Part shown: one piece after another, positions 33,923 through 42,169 of the stretch
Layout: every line of letters begins with the position of its first letter
Position numbering within the stretch: the stretch's first letter is position 1
DNA from: JAGREO01 sp020446285
GTDB taxonomy: Bacteria > Pseudomonadota > Alphaproteobacteria > Geminicoccales > Geminicoccaceae
Assembly (NCBI GenBank): GCA_041398005.1
Contig: JAWKVP010000007.1
Span: 62,001 to 126,000 of the forward strand
DNA: 64,000 nt
Direction: 5' to 3'
Translations under genes and position numbers: made by a program
The notes under the pieces: model-generated
What the model saw: only the letters and a program-made list of their open reading frames with translations
The model's database searches: none
Told to the model about the DNA's origin: nothing

Positions 33923-36724
33923 TCAAGCGACGGTTTCGCCGATGGCGCCGACCACGGCGGCACAACGGCCGCAAAGCCCCGAGGCCGGATCGACATCGTG
34001 GCGGACGTTCCAGCAACGCTCGCAACGCTCGCCCGCCGCGCGCGCGGGAACGACGCCCACACCCTTGATGTCCTCGATGGTGAACGCATCTTCGGGCGGC
34101 TTGCCGACCGCAATCCCGATGTCGCTCGTGATCGCCAGTTCGGCCATGTCGAGATCGCCGATGGCTTCCCTGTCCTCCAGCGAGATCCAGACTTTCGGCG
34201 CTGCCTGCAGGCTCGCACCGATGCGCTTTTCGCGGCGCTCGACCTCGAGTGCGCCGGTGATCACCCGGCGGACCCGGCGGACCCGCTCCCAGCGGGCGGC
34301 CAGCGCATCGTCGCGCCAGGCGGGATCGATCCTCGGGAAGGTCTCGAAATGCACGCTCCCATCCTCGCCCGGATGGCGGGTGAGCCATGCTTCCTCGCAG
34401 GTGAAGGAAAGCACCGGTGCCAGCCAGCGCACGAGCGTCTCGAACAGGATGTCCAGCACGGTGCGCGCCGCCCGGCGACGTCTGTCGTCGACGCCGTCGC
34501 AATAGAGGCTGTCCTTGCGCACGTCGAAATAGAAAGCCGAGAGATCGACCGCGCAGAAGGTGTGGATCGCACCGTACAGGCGGGCAAAATCGAAACTGTG
34601 GTTGCAGCTCTTCACCAGCGCGTCGATTTCGGTGAGGCGATGCAGGACCCAGCGCTCCATCTCCGGCATTTCGCTGTAGTCGAGCCGTTCGGCCGGATCG
34701 AAACCGGCGAGGCTGCCGAGCAGGAAGCGCAGCGTGTTGCGCAGGCGGCGATAGCTGTCGGCCTGTCCCTTGAGGATCTCGTCGCCGATGCGGATATCCT
34801 CGCTGAAATCGCTCGTTGCGGTCCACAGCCGGAGAATGTCGGCGCCGACGGTCTTGATCAGATCGGCAAGCTCGATGCCGTTGCCCTTGGACTTCGACAT
34901 CTTCTCGCCCTTGCCGTCGACGACGAAGCCGTGGGTGAGAATAGCATCATAAGGTGCGCGGCCGCGCGTGCCGCAGCTCTCGAGCAGGCTCGAATGGAAC
35001 CAGCCGCGATGCTGGTCGGAGCCTTCGAGATAAAGCGACGCCGGCCATTTGAGTTCGGGGCGCTGTTCGAGCACGGTTGCATGGGTCGAGCCCGAATCGA
35101 ACCAGACATCGAGAATGTCGTCGACCTTCTCGTAATCCTCGACCTTGCGGTCGGGACCGAGGAAATGGCCCGGATCGCGACTCCACCACGCATCCGCGCC
35201 CTCTTCCTCGAACGCCCTGGCGATGCGCTCGACGACCTCGGGGTCGCGCAGGACGACACCACTCTTCTTCTCGACAAAGACGGCGATCGGTACGCCCCAT
35301 GCACGCTGGCGGCTCACACACCAGTCCGGCCGCTCGGCGATCATCGAGCGCAGGCGGTTCTGGCCGCGCGCCGGCACGAAACGGGTCTCGTCGATCGCCT
35401 TGAGCGCCTTCTCGCGCAAATGGCCTTCGCCCTCCATGGGGATGAACCACTGGGCGGTGGCGCGGAAGATGAGCGGTGCCTTCGACCGCCAGCTCATCGG
35501 ATAGGAATGGACGAGCTTGCCGTGGGCGAGAAGGTTGCCATGCTCGGTGAGTGCGGCCAGCACCGGCTCCGCCGCCTTGTAGACATGATGGCCGACGAAG
35601 CCCGGCACCTGCCCGGTATAGGTGCCGTCCTCGGCAACCGTGTCGGGTACGTCCAGACCATGTTTGCGGCCAAGCTCGAAATCGTCCGCGCCGTGCGAGG
35701 GGGCGATGTGGACGAGGCCGGTGCCGTCATCCTCGCTGACGAAGCCGGCGGCCAGCAGCGGCACATCGAATTCATAAGCGCCGGCATGACCGGCGAGCGG
35801 ATGGGCCGCGATCGAACCTTCGAGCTTCTTGCCCTTGAATGTCTCGAGCGTCTTCCATTCGCTGACACCGGCCTGTTCCATCACACCGGCAACGAGGCTC
35901 TCGGCGATCACCAGCTTGCGCGCATTCTCCCCGATCCGGGCCTCGACGAGCGCATAGTCGATGTCTTCGCCATAGGCCACCGCACGGTTTGCGGGGATGG
36001 TCCATGGCGTCGTCGTCCAGATCACCACCGATGCGTCGTTCAGCGACTTCATCGGGGCTTTCCTCAAGGGGAAGGGCACCCAGATGGTGGTGGAGGTGTG
36101 ATCCTGATATTCGACCTCGGCCTCGGCGAGTGCGGTCTTCTCCACCGGCGACCACATCACCGACTTCTTGCCGCGATAGAGCTCGCCACCCAGGAGGAAC
36201 TTCGCGAGCTCGCGGAAGATCCCGGCTTCGGCGGCGAAGCTCATGGTCGTATAGGGATCCTTCCAGTCGCCGCAGACGCCGAGCCGCTTGAACTCGTCCC
36301 GCTGGATGTCGAGCCACTTCCCGGCGAACTGGCGACACTCCCTGCGGAAGGCCGTGATGGGCACCTCGTCCTTGTTCTTGCCCTTCTTCCTGTAGCCCTG
36401 CTCGATCTGCCACTCGATGGGCAGGCCGTGACAGTCCCAGCCGGGCACATAGGCGGCATCCTTGCCGAGCATCTGCTGGCTGCGGTTGATGATGTCTTTC
36501 AGGATCTTGTTGAGCGTGGTGCCCATGTGCAGATGGCCGTTGGCATAGGGCGGGCCGTCATGCAGGATGAACTTGTCGCGTCCCTTCGACGCTTCGCGCA
36601 GGCGGGCGTAGATGTCGAGCGTCTCCCAGCGGTCGAGAATGCCCGGCTCGCGCTGCGGCAGGTTCGCCTTCATGGCGAACTCGGTCTTGGGCAGGAATAC
36701 GGTGCTCTTGTAGTCTCGGCTCAT
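33923..36724 (-). CDS. ileS: Isoleucyl-tRNA synthetase
   Basis: A 933-residue class I synthetase. The HIGH-type motif is HLHMG at 64-68 and KMSKS is at 608-612. The editing domain lies between, with the conserved GTGLVHIAPSHG. The C-terminal zinc finger reads CERCWNVRHD...CGRC near residues 900-925, typical of the bacterial eubacterial-type enzyme. It follows ribF by 47 bases on the same strand. Confidence 0.98.
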   Translation of the reverse strand: MSRDYKSTVFLPKTEFAMKANLPQREPGILDRWETLDIYARLREASKGRDKFILHDGPPYANGHLHMGTTLNKILKDIINRSQQMLGKDAAYVPGWDCHGLPIEWQIEQGYRKKGKNKDEVPITAFRRECRQFAGKWLDIQRDEFKRLGVCGDWKDPYTTMSFAAEAGIFRELAKFLLGGELYRGKKSVMWSPVEKTALAEAEVEYQDHTSTTIWVPFPLRKAPMKSLNDASVVIWTTTPWTIPANRAVAYGEDIDYALVEARIGENARKLVIAESLVAGVMEQAGVSEWKTLETFKGKKLEGSIAAHPLAGHAGAYEFDVPLLAAGFVSEDDGTGLVHIAPSHGADDFELGRKHGLDVPDTVAEDGTYTGQVPGFVGHHVYKAAEPVLAALTEHGNLLAHGKLVHSYPMSWRSKAPLIFRATAQWFIPMEGEGHLREKALKAIDETRFVPARGQNRLRSMIAERPDWCVSRQRAWGVPIAVFVEKKSGVVLRDPEVVERIARAFEEEGADAWWSRDPGHFLGPDRKVEDYEKVDDILDVWFDSGSTHATVLEQRPELKWPASLYLEGSDQHRGWFHSSLLESCGTRGRAPYDAILTHGFVVDGKGEKMSKSKGNGIELADLIKTVGADILRLWTATSDFSEDIRIGDEILKGQADSYRRLRNTLRFLLGSLAGFDPAERLDYSEMPEMERWVLHRLTEIDALVKSCNHSFDFARLYGAIHTFCAVDLSAFYFDVRKDSLYCDGVDDRRRRAARTVLDILFETLVRWLAPVLSFTCEEAWLTRHPGEDGSVHFETFPRIDPAWRDDALAARWERVRRVRRVITGALEVERREKRIGASLQAAPKVWISLEDREAIGDLDMAELAITSDIGIAVGKPPEDAFTIEDIKGVGVVPARAAGERCERCWNVRHDVDPASGLCGRCAAVVGAIGETVA

Positions 36725-36771
36725 GGGGCTCTCGGGTCGCGGGTTTTAAAGAATGTTCGCTGTCGGTTCGC

Positions 36772-37761
36772 TCAGATCGCGGCACTGTCGGTGGTCAGCG
36801 CCAGCGCGCGGTCGCAGTCGATGCGCATCTGCGCGGTCAGGGCCTCGATCGAGGAAAACCGCTCCTCGCCGCGAAGCCGGTCGATGAATGCCACGCGCAG
36901 ACGACGTCCATAAAGATCATAATCCATTCCGTCGAGAAGATGCACTTCCAGCCGGCTTTCCACACCGTGAAAGGTGGGGTTGGTGCCGAGGCTGGCCGCA
37001 CCCGGATGCCAGCGCGGTGCCAGCGCATGGCCATCGGCGTCATGCTCGATCAACGCGGCGCGCACCGCATAGATTCCCGTGCCGGGCATGGCCGTTCGCG
37101 GATGCAGCGGGTAGGTGTTGGCCGTCGGAAAGCCGAGCTCGCGGCCGCGACGGTCGCCCTCGCGCACCAGACCGAGGATCTCGTAGGGCCGGCCGAGCAT
37201 TTCGCCCGCCTCCGCCACCCGTCCGTCGGCGAGAGCGGCACGGATGCGGGTCGAGGAAACGACACCGCCCCGGTCACCGACAGCCCCGGCCACATCGACG
37301 CGCACGCCATGCGGCGAGGCGACCCGGCGCATCAGCTCGACATCGCCCCTGCGCCTGTGCCCGAAGCGGAAATCGCTGCCCGAGACCACCGCGCGCACGC
37401 CCAGCCTGCCGATCAGGATATCCTCGACGAAGCTCTCGGCCGATACCGCCATCAGGGCGCGGGTGAACGGCAGGACGAAGAGATGTTCCACCCCCAGATC
37501 GCGCAACAGCTCGACCTTGCGCCGGAACGGGCTCAGCCGGGCGGGCGCGTCCTGACCCTGAAGCACCTCGCGCGGATGCGGCTCGAAGGTGACCACCCCG
37601 AGGCCGGTTCCCAGTTCAACGGCGTTCGCCCTTGCCTGTCCGATGACGGCCCGATGACCGCGATGGACGCCGTCGAAATTGCCGATCGCCACCGCCGCCG
37701 CGAAACCGTCACGCCGTTCGCGACCGGACAAGGGGTTGGAATACCCTCGATAAACGCGCAT
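36772..37761 (-). CDS. ribF: Bifunctional riboflavin kinase/FAD synthetase
   Basis: A 329-residue enzyme making FMN and FAD. The N-terminal nucleotidyltransferase domain has GNFDGVHRGHRAVIG (27-41) and the ISSTRIR-like SSTRIRAAL; the C-terminal flavokinase domain has GRELGFPTANTYP. The ATG at 37761 (MRVYRGYSNP) is preferred to an upstream in-frame Met because homologues start with this short segment. It starts the minus-strand ribF-ileS-lspA run. Confidence 0.95.
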   Translation of the reverse strand: MRVYRGYSNPLSGRERRDGFAAAVAIGNFDGVHRGHRAVIGQARANAVELGTGLGVVTFEPHPREVLQGQDAPARLSPFRRKVELLRDLGVEHLFVLPFTRALMAVSAESFVEDILIGRLGVRAVVSGSDFRFGHRRRGDVELMRRVASPHGVRVDVAGAVGDRGGVVSSTRIRAALADGRVAEAGEMLGRPYEILGLVREGDRRGRELGFPTANTYPLHPRTAMPGTGIYAVRAALIEHDADGHALAPRWHPGAASLGTNPTFHGVESRLEVHLLDGMDYDLYGRRLRVAFIDRLRGEERFSSIEALTAQMRIDCDRALALTTDSAAI

Positions 37762-37951
37762 GGGCGCCTTTTTCCACGGCCCGGCACCGGCTGTAAAGGT
37801 TCCTTGATGCCGCTTCGATGCCACTTCAGCCGATCATGTCCGCCGCCGGTCCGGTGCAGGTGCAATATCCATCACAGCGCCGCCCGGTCTTCCCGCCGTA
37901 GCATGTTCTGCGAAAAGGGCCTCGCGACAAGGCCGGAATGGAGGGGGAACG

Positions 37952-38308
37952 ATGCTTGTGGTGTTTTGCAGTCTCAGCGCCGGCGGCTATCTCCTTGCGG
38001 CGATCGTCATGAGCGGCTATCTCCTTGCGGCGATCGTCATGAAATGCTGGTTCGACCTGCCCTTGCCGGTCGCCGCCGGCCTGATGCTCCTCTCGCTCGG
38101 CATCGCGATCGGCTTCGAGATCCGGGCGATGATGGAAAGCGAACTCGCCCTGACGATCCTCACGATCATCGGCTTCGAGACCGTTCTGGCACTGCTCTTC
38201 GGACATGTCCTGTTCGGCGAGACCGTGCGGCCGCTGCAATGCGCCGGCGTGGTGCTGGTTCTGGCCGGCGTCATGCTGGTTCAGCTGCCGGTGTCCTCCG
38301 CTCCCTGA
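37952..38308 (+). CDS. Small four-helix SMR/DMT-like membrane protein
   Basis: A 118-residue membrane protein with four hydrophobic segments. The C-terminus (LFGETVRPLQCAGVVLVLAG) resembles the last helices of small multidrug resistance proteins such as EmrE, and LLAAIVMKCW aligns with the first helix. The essential Glu of EmrE helix 1 is not visible there. The first segment contains a perfect in-frame tandem duplication of ten residues (SGYLLAAIVM). A GGAGGGGGA box precedes the ATG. It overlaps the convergent rlmE by 28 bases. Transport function is uncertain. Confidence 0.7.
   Translation: MLVVFCSLSAGGYLLAAIVMSGYLLAAIVMKCWFDLPLPVAAGLMLLSLGIAIGFEIRAMMESELALTILTIIGFETVLALLFGHVLFGETVRPLQCAGVVLVLAGVMLVQLPVSSAP
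37983..38042 (+). repeat. 30-bp perfect tandem duplication inside the SMR-like gene
   Basis: The units 37983-38012 and 38013-38042 are identical over all 30 bases, adding ten residues in frame to the first membrane segment. The lack of any difference points to a recent duplication. Confidence 0.95.
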
Positions 38309-38967
38309 TCCGGATCGGCGGGCAGGGGCTTGCGACCGCTGGCGAGGATGAAGATTTCCGAACTCTCCGAACGGGTGGCCTTCGGGCGAAGCGGCCTGAA
38401 GCTGCGGAACCGGTCCTGCGCCGATTTCATGACCGCATGTTCCGCCCCCTTCACCAGCTTGAGAAAGGCATGGCCGTCGATCCGCAGGACTTCGGCGGCG
38501 AAATCGAGCACCGTCTCGCCGACCTGTTCGGCGCGCAGGCGATCGACGATCCGCCGGCCGGTGGCATCGGGGGCGATGTCGCTGAGGACGAGATCCGCCG
38601 GGCCGCCGAGCTCCTCCTTGAGCCGTTCCTGCATGACGGGATCGAGAAAATCGCCCTGGAGGATGGTCGCCCCGTCGACCGGTTCCACCGGCAAGAGGTC
38701 GATGGCGACGATGGTCGCACCCTTGCGCGCGGCATATTGCGACCAGCTGCCGGGTGCCGCACCCAGATCGAGAATGCGCATGCCCTTGCGGATCAACCCG
38801 AAACGCTCGTCGATCTCCTGAAGCTTGAACACCGAGCGCGCCCGGTAGCCGAGCTTGCGCGCTTCCTGCACGAACGGATCGTTGAGCTGACGCTGCAGCC
38901 AGCGGGTCGAGCTGTCCTTGCGGCTCTTGCTGCGCTTGAGCTTCTGCTTCCTGTCGGCGCGGATCAA
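38281..38967 (-). CDS. rlmE: 23S rRNA (uridine-2'-O) methyltransferase RlmE
   Basis: A 228-residue FtsJ-type methyltransferase that modifies U2552 of 23S rRNA. The basic N-terminus (KLKRSKSRKDSSTRWLQRQ) is followed by YRARSVFKLQEID with the catalytic Lys, the SAM motif DLGAAPGSWSQ, SDIAP and FLKLVKG. I start it at a TTG at 38967 with GGGGAA upstream; this overlaps the stop of ppx (TTGA), suggesting coupling. A much longer frame exists but starts inside ppx. Confidence 0.95.
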   Translation of the reverse strand: MIRADRKQKLKRSKSRKDSSTRWLQRQLNDPFVQEARKLGYRARSVFKLQEIDERFGLIRKGMRILDLGAAPGSWSQYAARKGATIVAIDLLPVEPVDGATILQGDFLDPVMQERLKEELGGPADLVLSDIAPDATGRRIVDRLRAEQVGETVLDFAAEVLRIDGHAFLKLVKGAEHAVMKSAQDRFRSFRPLRPKATRSESSEIFILASGRKPLPADPDQGAEDTGS

Positions 38968-40025
38968 TCGAATTCCCCGACCGTGCCGAGCAGGGCCTGA
39001 TGCAGGGACAGGCCCATCAGCGCGTTGAGGATACCCTCGCGCACACCGCGATCGGCGACCCTGAGGCTCGCGACCGGCCAGCAGCTGTGAATGGCGTCCA
39101 GAATGGCGCATCCGGCGACGACGAGATCGGCGCGGCCGGTGCCGATGCAGGGATGCGCGGCACGGCCGCTGTCATCGAGTTCGCGCAGCCCCGAGGTGAC
39201 CTCGAAGATCGCGGAAAAGGGCATGCGCACACCGTCCACCTTGCTGCGGTCATAGCGTTCGAGACCGAGATGCAGTGCCGCCAGCGTCGTCACCGTGCCC
39301 GAGGTTCCGAGCATCTGCACGCGCGTGCCGTTCAGGCGCGGCGGTGCCTGCTGGCTGGCATTGGCGTGGGTGAGAAGGTCGCTCACATGGTTCACCATGG
39401 TCTCGTAGACCGGTGCGCCGGCGACCATCCGTCCGAAACTCTCCGAAAGGGTCACGACCCCTGTGGGAAGCGAGATGGAACGGCCGATCCGCCCGCCCGT
39501 CACCGGCTTGAGCCGGTCGAGCCACATCACTTCCGTACTGCCACCGCCGATATCGATCATCAGCAGCTGGTCGGCATCCTCGTCGATCAGCGGCAGGCAG
39601 CCGAGCAGGGCCAGCCGCGCCTCCTCCTCGTGATCGACGATCTCGAGGTCGATCCCGGTGACCCGGCGCACCCGCTCGATGAATTCGAGCCCGTTGGCGG
39701 TCCGCCGGCAGGCTTCGGTGGCCACGCAGCGGGCCATGATGACATTGTTGCGCTGCATGATCCGCCGGCAGACCTTGAGCGCCGCGATCGTGCGCGACAT
39801 TGCCGGTTCGGACAGCCGGTCGCTCTGTGCGATGCCCTCGCCGAGGCGCGTGATGCGCGAGAAGCTGTCGACGACCTCGAAGCCCCGGTGGCGAGGCTCG
39901 GCCACCAGCAACCGGCAATTGTTCGTTCCCAGATCGAGTGCCGCGAAACGCGGCTCGCCCGATCGCTTTCGGCGATCTCTCACAACGAAGTTCCAGCCTG
40001 CTCTCCGGCGGTCAGGCCATGCCAT
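38964..40025 (-). CDS. Ppx/GppA-family phosphatase
   Basis: A 353-residue member of the exopolyphosphatase/pppGpp phosphatase family. The actin-like fold is marked by ALDLGTNNCRLLVAE, ATEACRRTANG, and DIGGGSTEVMW; the C-terminal HD-type domain of the long Ppx form is absent, as in many alphaproteobacterial copies. It acts on polyphosphate or (p)ppGpp; which is not predictable. The ATG at 40025 has GAGG just upstream. It is coupled to rlmE. Confidence 0.9.
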   Translation of the reverse strand: MAWPDRRRAGWNFVVRDRRKRSGEPRFAALDLGTNNCRLLVAEPRHRGFEVVDSFSRITRLGEGIAQSDRLSEPAMSRTIAALKVCRRIMQRNNVIMARCVATEACRRTANGLEFIERVRRVTGIDLEIVDHEEEARLALLGCLPLIDEDADQLLMIDIGGGSTEVMWLDRLKPVTGGRIGRSISLPTGVVTLSESFGRMVAGAPVYETMVNHVSDLLTHANASQQAPPRLNGTRVQMLGTSGTVTTLAALHLGLERYDRSKVDGVRMPFSAIFEVTSGLRELDDSGRAAHPCIGTGRADLVVAGCAILDAIHSCWPVASLRVADRGVREGILNALMGLSLHQALLGTVGEFD

Positions 40026-40234
40026 ACCACCTCGACGAGCCATGATAGACGCGGCGGGGCAGCTTGCAAAGCGGGTCGAGGCCCGTACGGGTGTGCGGCC
40101 CCGCCTTTCGCTTGCTGCGGCACCTGCGGCCTGCTACCAGCCATCGGGCGGTCTGGCAGCGGTGATGGTCCCGCACGGGACGGCCGCGCTTCCATACCAA
40201 CTGCGGAACCAACAGCGGATCGAGGCGGGGAACG

Positions 40235-40474
40235 ATGAGCGATGTGGTGATTGCGCAGAAGGCGCCGTACAAGGTCGTCGTCGAGCGCGGGAAGAGCTAC
40301 TTCTGGTGTGCCTGCGGGCGAAGCGGGACCCAGCCGTTCTGCGACGGCTCCCACAAGGGTACGGGGCTGACGCCCGTGAAGTACCAGGCAGAGGAAGAGG
40401 GTGTGCGGTTTTTCTGCGGTTGCAAGCACAGCGGGACTGCGCCTCTCTGCGACGGCGCGCACAAGGCGCTTTGA
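40235..40474 (+). CDS. CDGSH iron-sulfur protein (two-domain)
   Basis: A 79-residue protein with two CDGSH motifs, each binding a labile [2Fe-2S] cluster through three Cys and one His: C25, C27, C36, H40 and C61, C63, C72, H76. Such small bacterial MitoNEET-like proteins may carry or sense iron and redox state. Its stop overlaps an ATG of the following lipoprotein frame, within a 15-bp tandem repeat. Confidence 0.92.
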   Translation: MSDVVIAQKAPYKVVVERGKSYFWCACGRSGTQPFCDGSHKGTGLTPVKYQAEEEGVRFFCGCKHSGTAPLCDGAHKAL

Positions 40475-40510
40475 TGGGGCGGGCTTTGATGAGGCGGGCT
40501 TTGATGGGGG
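40466..40510 (+). repeat. Three tandem 15-bp repeats bearing in-frame ATG codons
   Basis: The unit is close to GGGCTTTGATGGGGC and occurs at 40466-40480, 40481-40495 and 40496-40510 with one or two differences. Each contains an ATG (40474, 40489, 40504) in the same frame as the lipoprotein, so copy number changes the number of possible starts and their distance from the CDGSH stop. Confidence 0.85.
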
Positions 40511-41004
40511 GGAATGTCGTGGCAAGAAGTGTGTTCGCCGGGTCGACCGCCCTTGTCGGCCTGTTCCTGCTCGCGGGATGCAGCACCGCAAGCCGTCAGG
40601 CGGAACTGTGCCCCGCCGCCAATATCATCAACGGGCTCGATCGCCATGTCGAGAGTGACGGCACGCTCGTCACCATCGGCAACATCCAGGGCCGTTGTTC
40701 GGTCGACGGCACCACGCTCTATCTCGACTATGCCGTGGACCTCGCCGCCGAGGGAGCCGCAACGGCGATGGCTGGCGACCTGCCGGTCACCTATTTCGTG
40801 GCGCTGGTCGACGAGGCCGGCAATCCCGTCGACAAGGCGCTGATCGAGACCCGCGTTCCGCTCATGCCGGGTGCGCGCAATGTCGTTCGCGAGAGCATCG
40901 ATCAGGAGATCTCGAACGTGGCTCCCGGCACGGCATCGGGCTGGCAGGTGCTCATCGGCCTGCAACTGTCGAAGGACGAGGCGCTGAGGCAGCGCAAGCT
41001 TTAG
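40504..41004 (+). CDS. Putative lipoprotein
   Basis: A 166-residue protein with a lipoprotein signal (VFAGSTALVGLFLLAGC) and a soluble beta-rich domain containing ELCPAANIINGLDRH, TLYLDYAVDL and VTYFVALVDEAGNPV. I do not recognise the domain. The start is uncertain: ATG codons at 40474, 40489 and 40504 are in frame within a tandem repeat, and a GTG at 40519 follows a GGGGGG box; I list the third ATG. It follows the CDGSH gene closely. Confidence 0.7.
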   Translation: MGGNVVARSVFAGSTALVGLFLLAGCSTASRQAELCPAANIINGLDRHVESDGTLVTIGNIQGRCSVDGTTLYLDYAVDLAAEGAATAMAGDLPVTYFVALVDEAGNPVDKALIETRVPLMPGARNVVRESIDQEISNVAPGTASGWQVLIGLQLSKDEALRQRKL

Positions 41005-41027
41005 CTCTATTGGACCCGGACCAAGGG

Positions 41028-41186
41028 TCAGGGCCGGGGATCTTCCTCGTCATCGTCGAAGAGGATGCGCTCGGCGGCGCCGTCGAGATCGTCGAGCTGG
41101 CCGGAGCGGAGCGACCACAGGAACGCCGCCAGTCCGATCGCACCCATGACGAGCGCTATGGGAATGAGGTACAAGAGCGCGTTCAT
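41028..41186 (-). CDS. ccoS: cbb3-type cytochrome oxidase assembly protein CcoS
   Basis: A 52-residue membrane peptide starting MNALLYLIPIALVMGAIGL, with one helix, then LWSLRSGQLDDLDGAAERIL and an acidic tail (FDDDEEDP). This matches CcoS, which is needed to insert cofactors into the CcoN subunit of cbb3 oxidase. It normally follows ccoI at the end of ccoGHIS, but here it is alone and convergent or divergent with unrelated genes. It is easily missed because of its size. The oxidase genes must lie elsewhere. Confidence 0.88.
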   Translation of the reverse strand: MNALLYLIPIALVMGAIGLAAFLWSLRSGQLDDLDGAAERILFDDDEEDPRP

Positions 41187-41215
41187 CGTCGCTGACCTTT
41201 CCGGTGCGGGGCATC

Positions 41216-42082
41216 ATGACTCTCTATCGACAGTTCACCGATCAGGAGTCACTGGATCAGGCATACAATCCGAGCCTCGGCGAGCCAAGGGGGCTGGCGG
41301 CGTTCGCGCAATGGCCGTCACGCAGTGCCGCCTTGCGCAAGAGCGGGCGCTGGCGGCGCGTCGCCTACGGGCCGACACGCGCGGAGAGAATGAACCTTCA
41401 CCTTCCGTGTGAAGCAGAAGGTGGCGCACCGGTGCATCTCTTCATCCATGGGGGCTACTGGCGGTCCCTTTGCGCCGACGATCACGATTTCGTTGCCGCC
41501 GCGTTCGTCGATGCGGGCCACATCGTCGGCATTCCCGACTATGCACTCTGCCCGTCCGTGACCATCGACGAGATCGTCCGGCAGGTGAGGGCGGCCATCG
41601 CCTGGACATGGCGCCATATCGGGGAATATGGCGGCGATCCCGCGCGAATCACGGTTTCCGGCCATTCCGCCGGCGGGCATCTGGTCGGCATGGCCGCCGT
41701 GACCGACTGGAGCGGCCAGTACGATCTGCCGGCGGATACGCTCAAGGCCGGCGTGGCGATCAGCGGGCTCTTCGATCTCGCCCCCTTTCCCTACACCTAT
41801 CTCCAGCCGAAGCTGCAGCTCACCTGGGATCAGGTCCGGCGCAACTCCCCGATCCTGCATGCGCGCCACTCGCCGACACGGCTGTGGATGGTGGCGGGCG
41901 GCGCGGAATCGGGCGAGTTCCATCGCCAGAGCACGAGCTTCCATGACGTCTGGCGGCGGGCGGGGAATGCCGGGCGATGCGAGATTGCCGACGGTCACGA
42001 CCATTTCACCATCCTCGACGCCTTCGCCGACCCTCGCGACAGGTTCCATCACCGGGTGCTCGAATTCCTCGCTTGCGGCTGA
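41216..42082 (+). CDS. Alpha/beta hydrolase (kynurenine formamidase-like esterase)
   Basis: A 288-residue hydrolase of the BD-FAE/arylformamidase group. The oxyanion motif HGGYW is at 78-82, the nucleophile is S151 in GHSAGG, and the catalytic His is near 261-263 (DGHDHFTIL). Enzymes of this type cleave N-formylkynurenine or carboxylic esters. No tryptophan-degradation genes are nearby, so the substrate is open. The ATG at 41216 is preferred over a GTG at 41204. Confidence 0.85.
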   Translation: MTLYRQFTDQESLDQAYNPSLGEPRGLAAFAQWPSRSAALRKSGRWRRVAYGPTRAERMNLHLPCEAEGGAPVHLFIHGGYWRSLCADDHDFVAAAFVDAGHIVGIPDYALCPSVTIDEIVRQVRAAIAWTWRHIGEYGGDPARITVSGHSAGGHLVGMAAVTDWSGQYDLPADTLKAGVAISGLFDLAPFPYTYLQPKLQLTWDQVRRNSPILHARHSPTRLWMVAGGAESGEFHRQSTSFHDVWRRAGNAGRCEIADGHDHFTILDAFADPRDRFHHRVLEFLACG

Positions 42083-42169
42083 CGGTAACGGCTTCTTAAC
42101 CTTGACGGCCGAAGATGATCGCCACGATTGCGAAGGTTCCCACTTCCCAGCGAGGCGGACGGTCGACGA

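Noticed and set aside
33842..36913. Plus-strand open frame of 1023 codons opposite ileS
   Set aside because: No domain recognisable; ileS motifs on the minus strand are intact from start to end.
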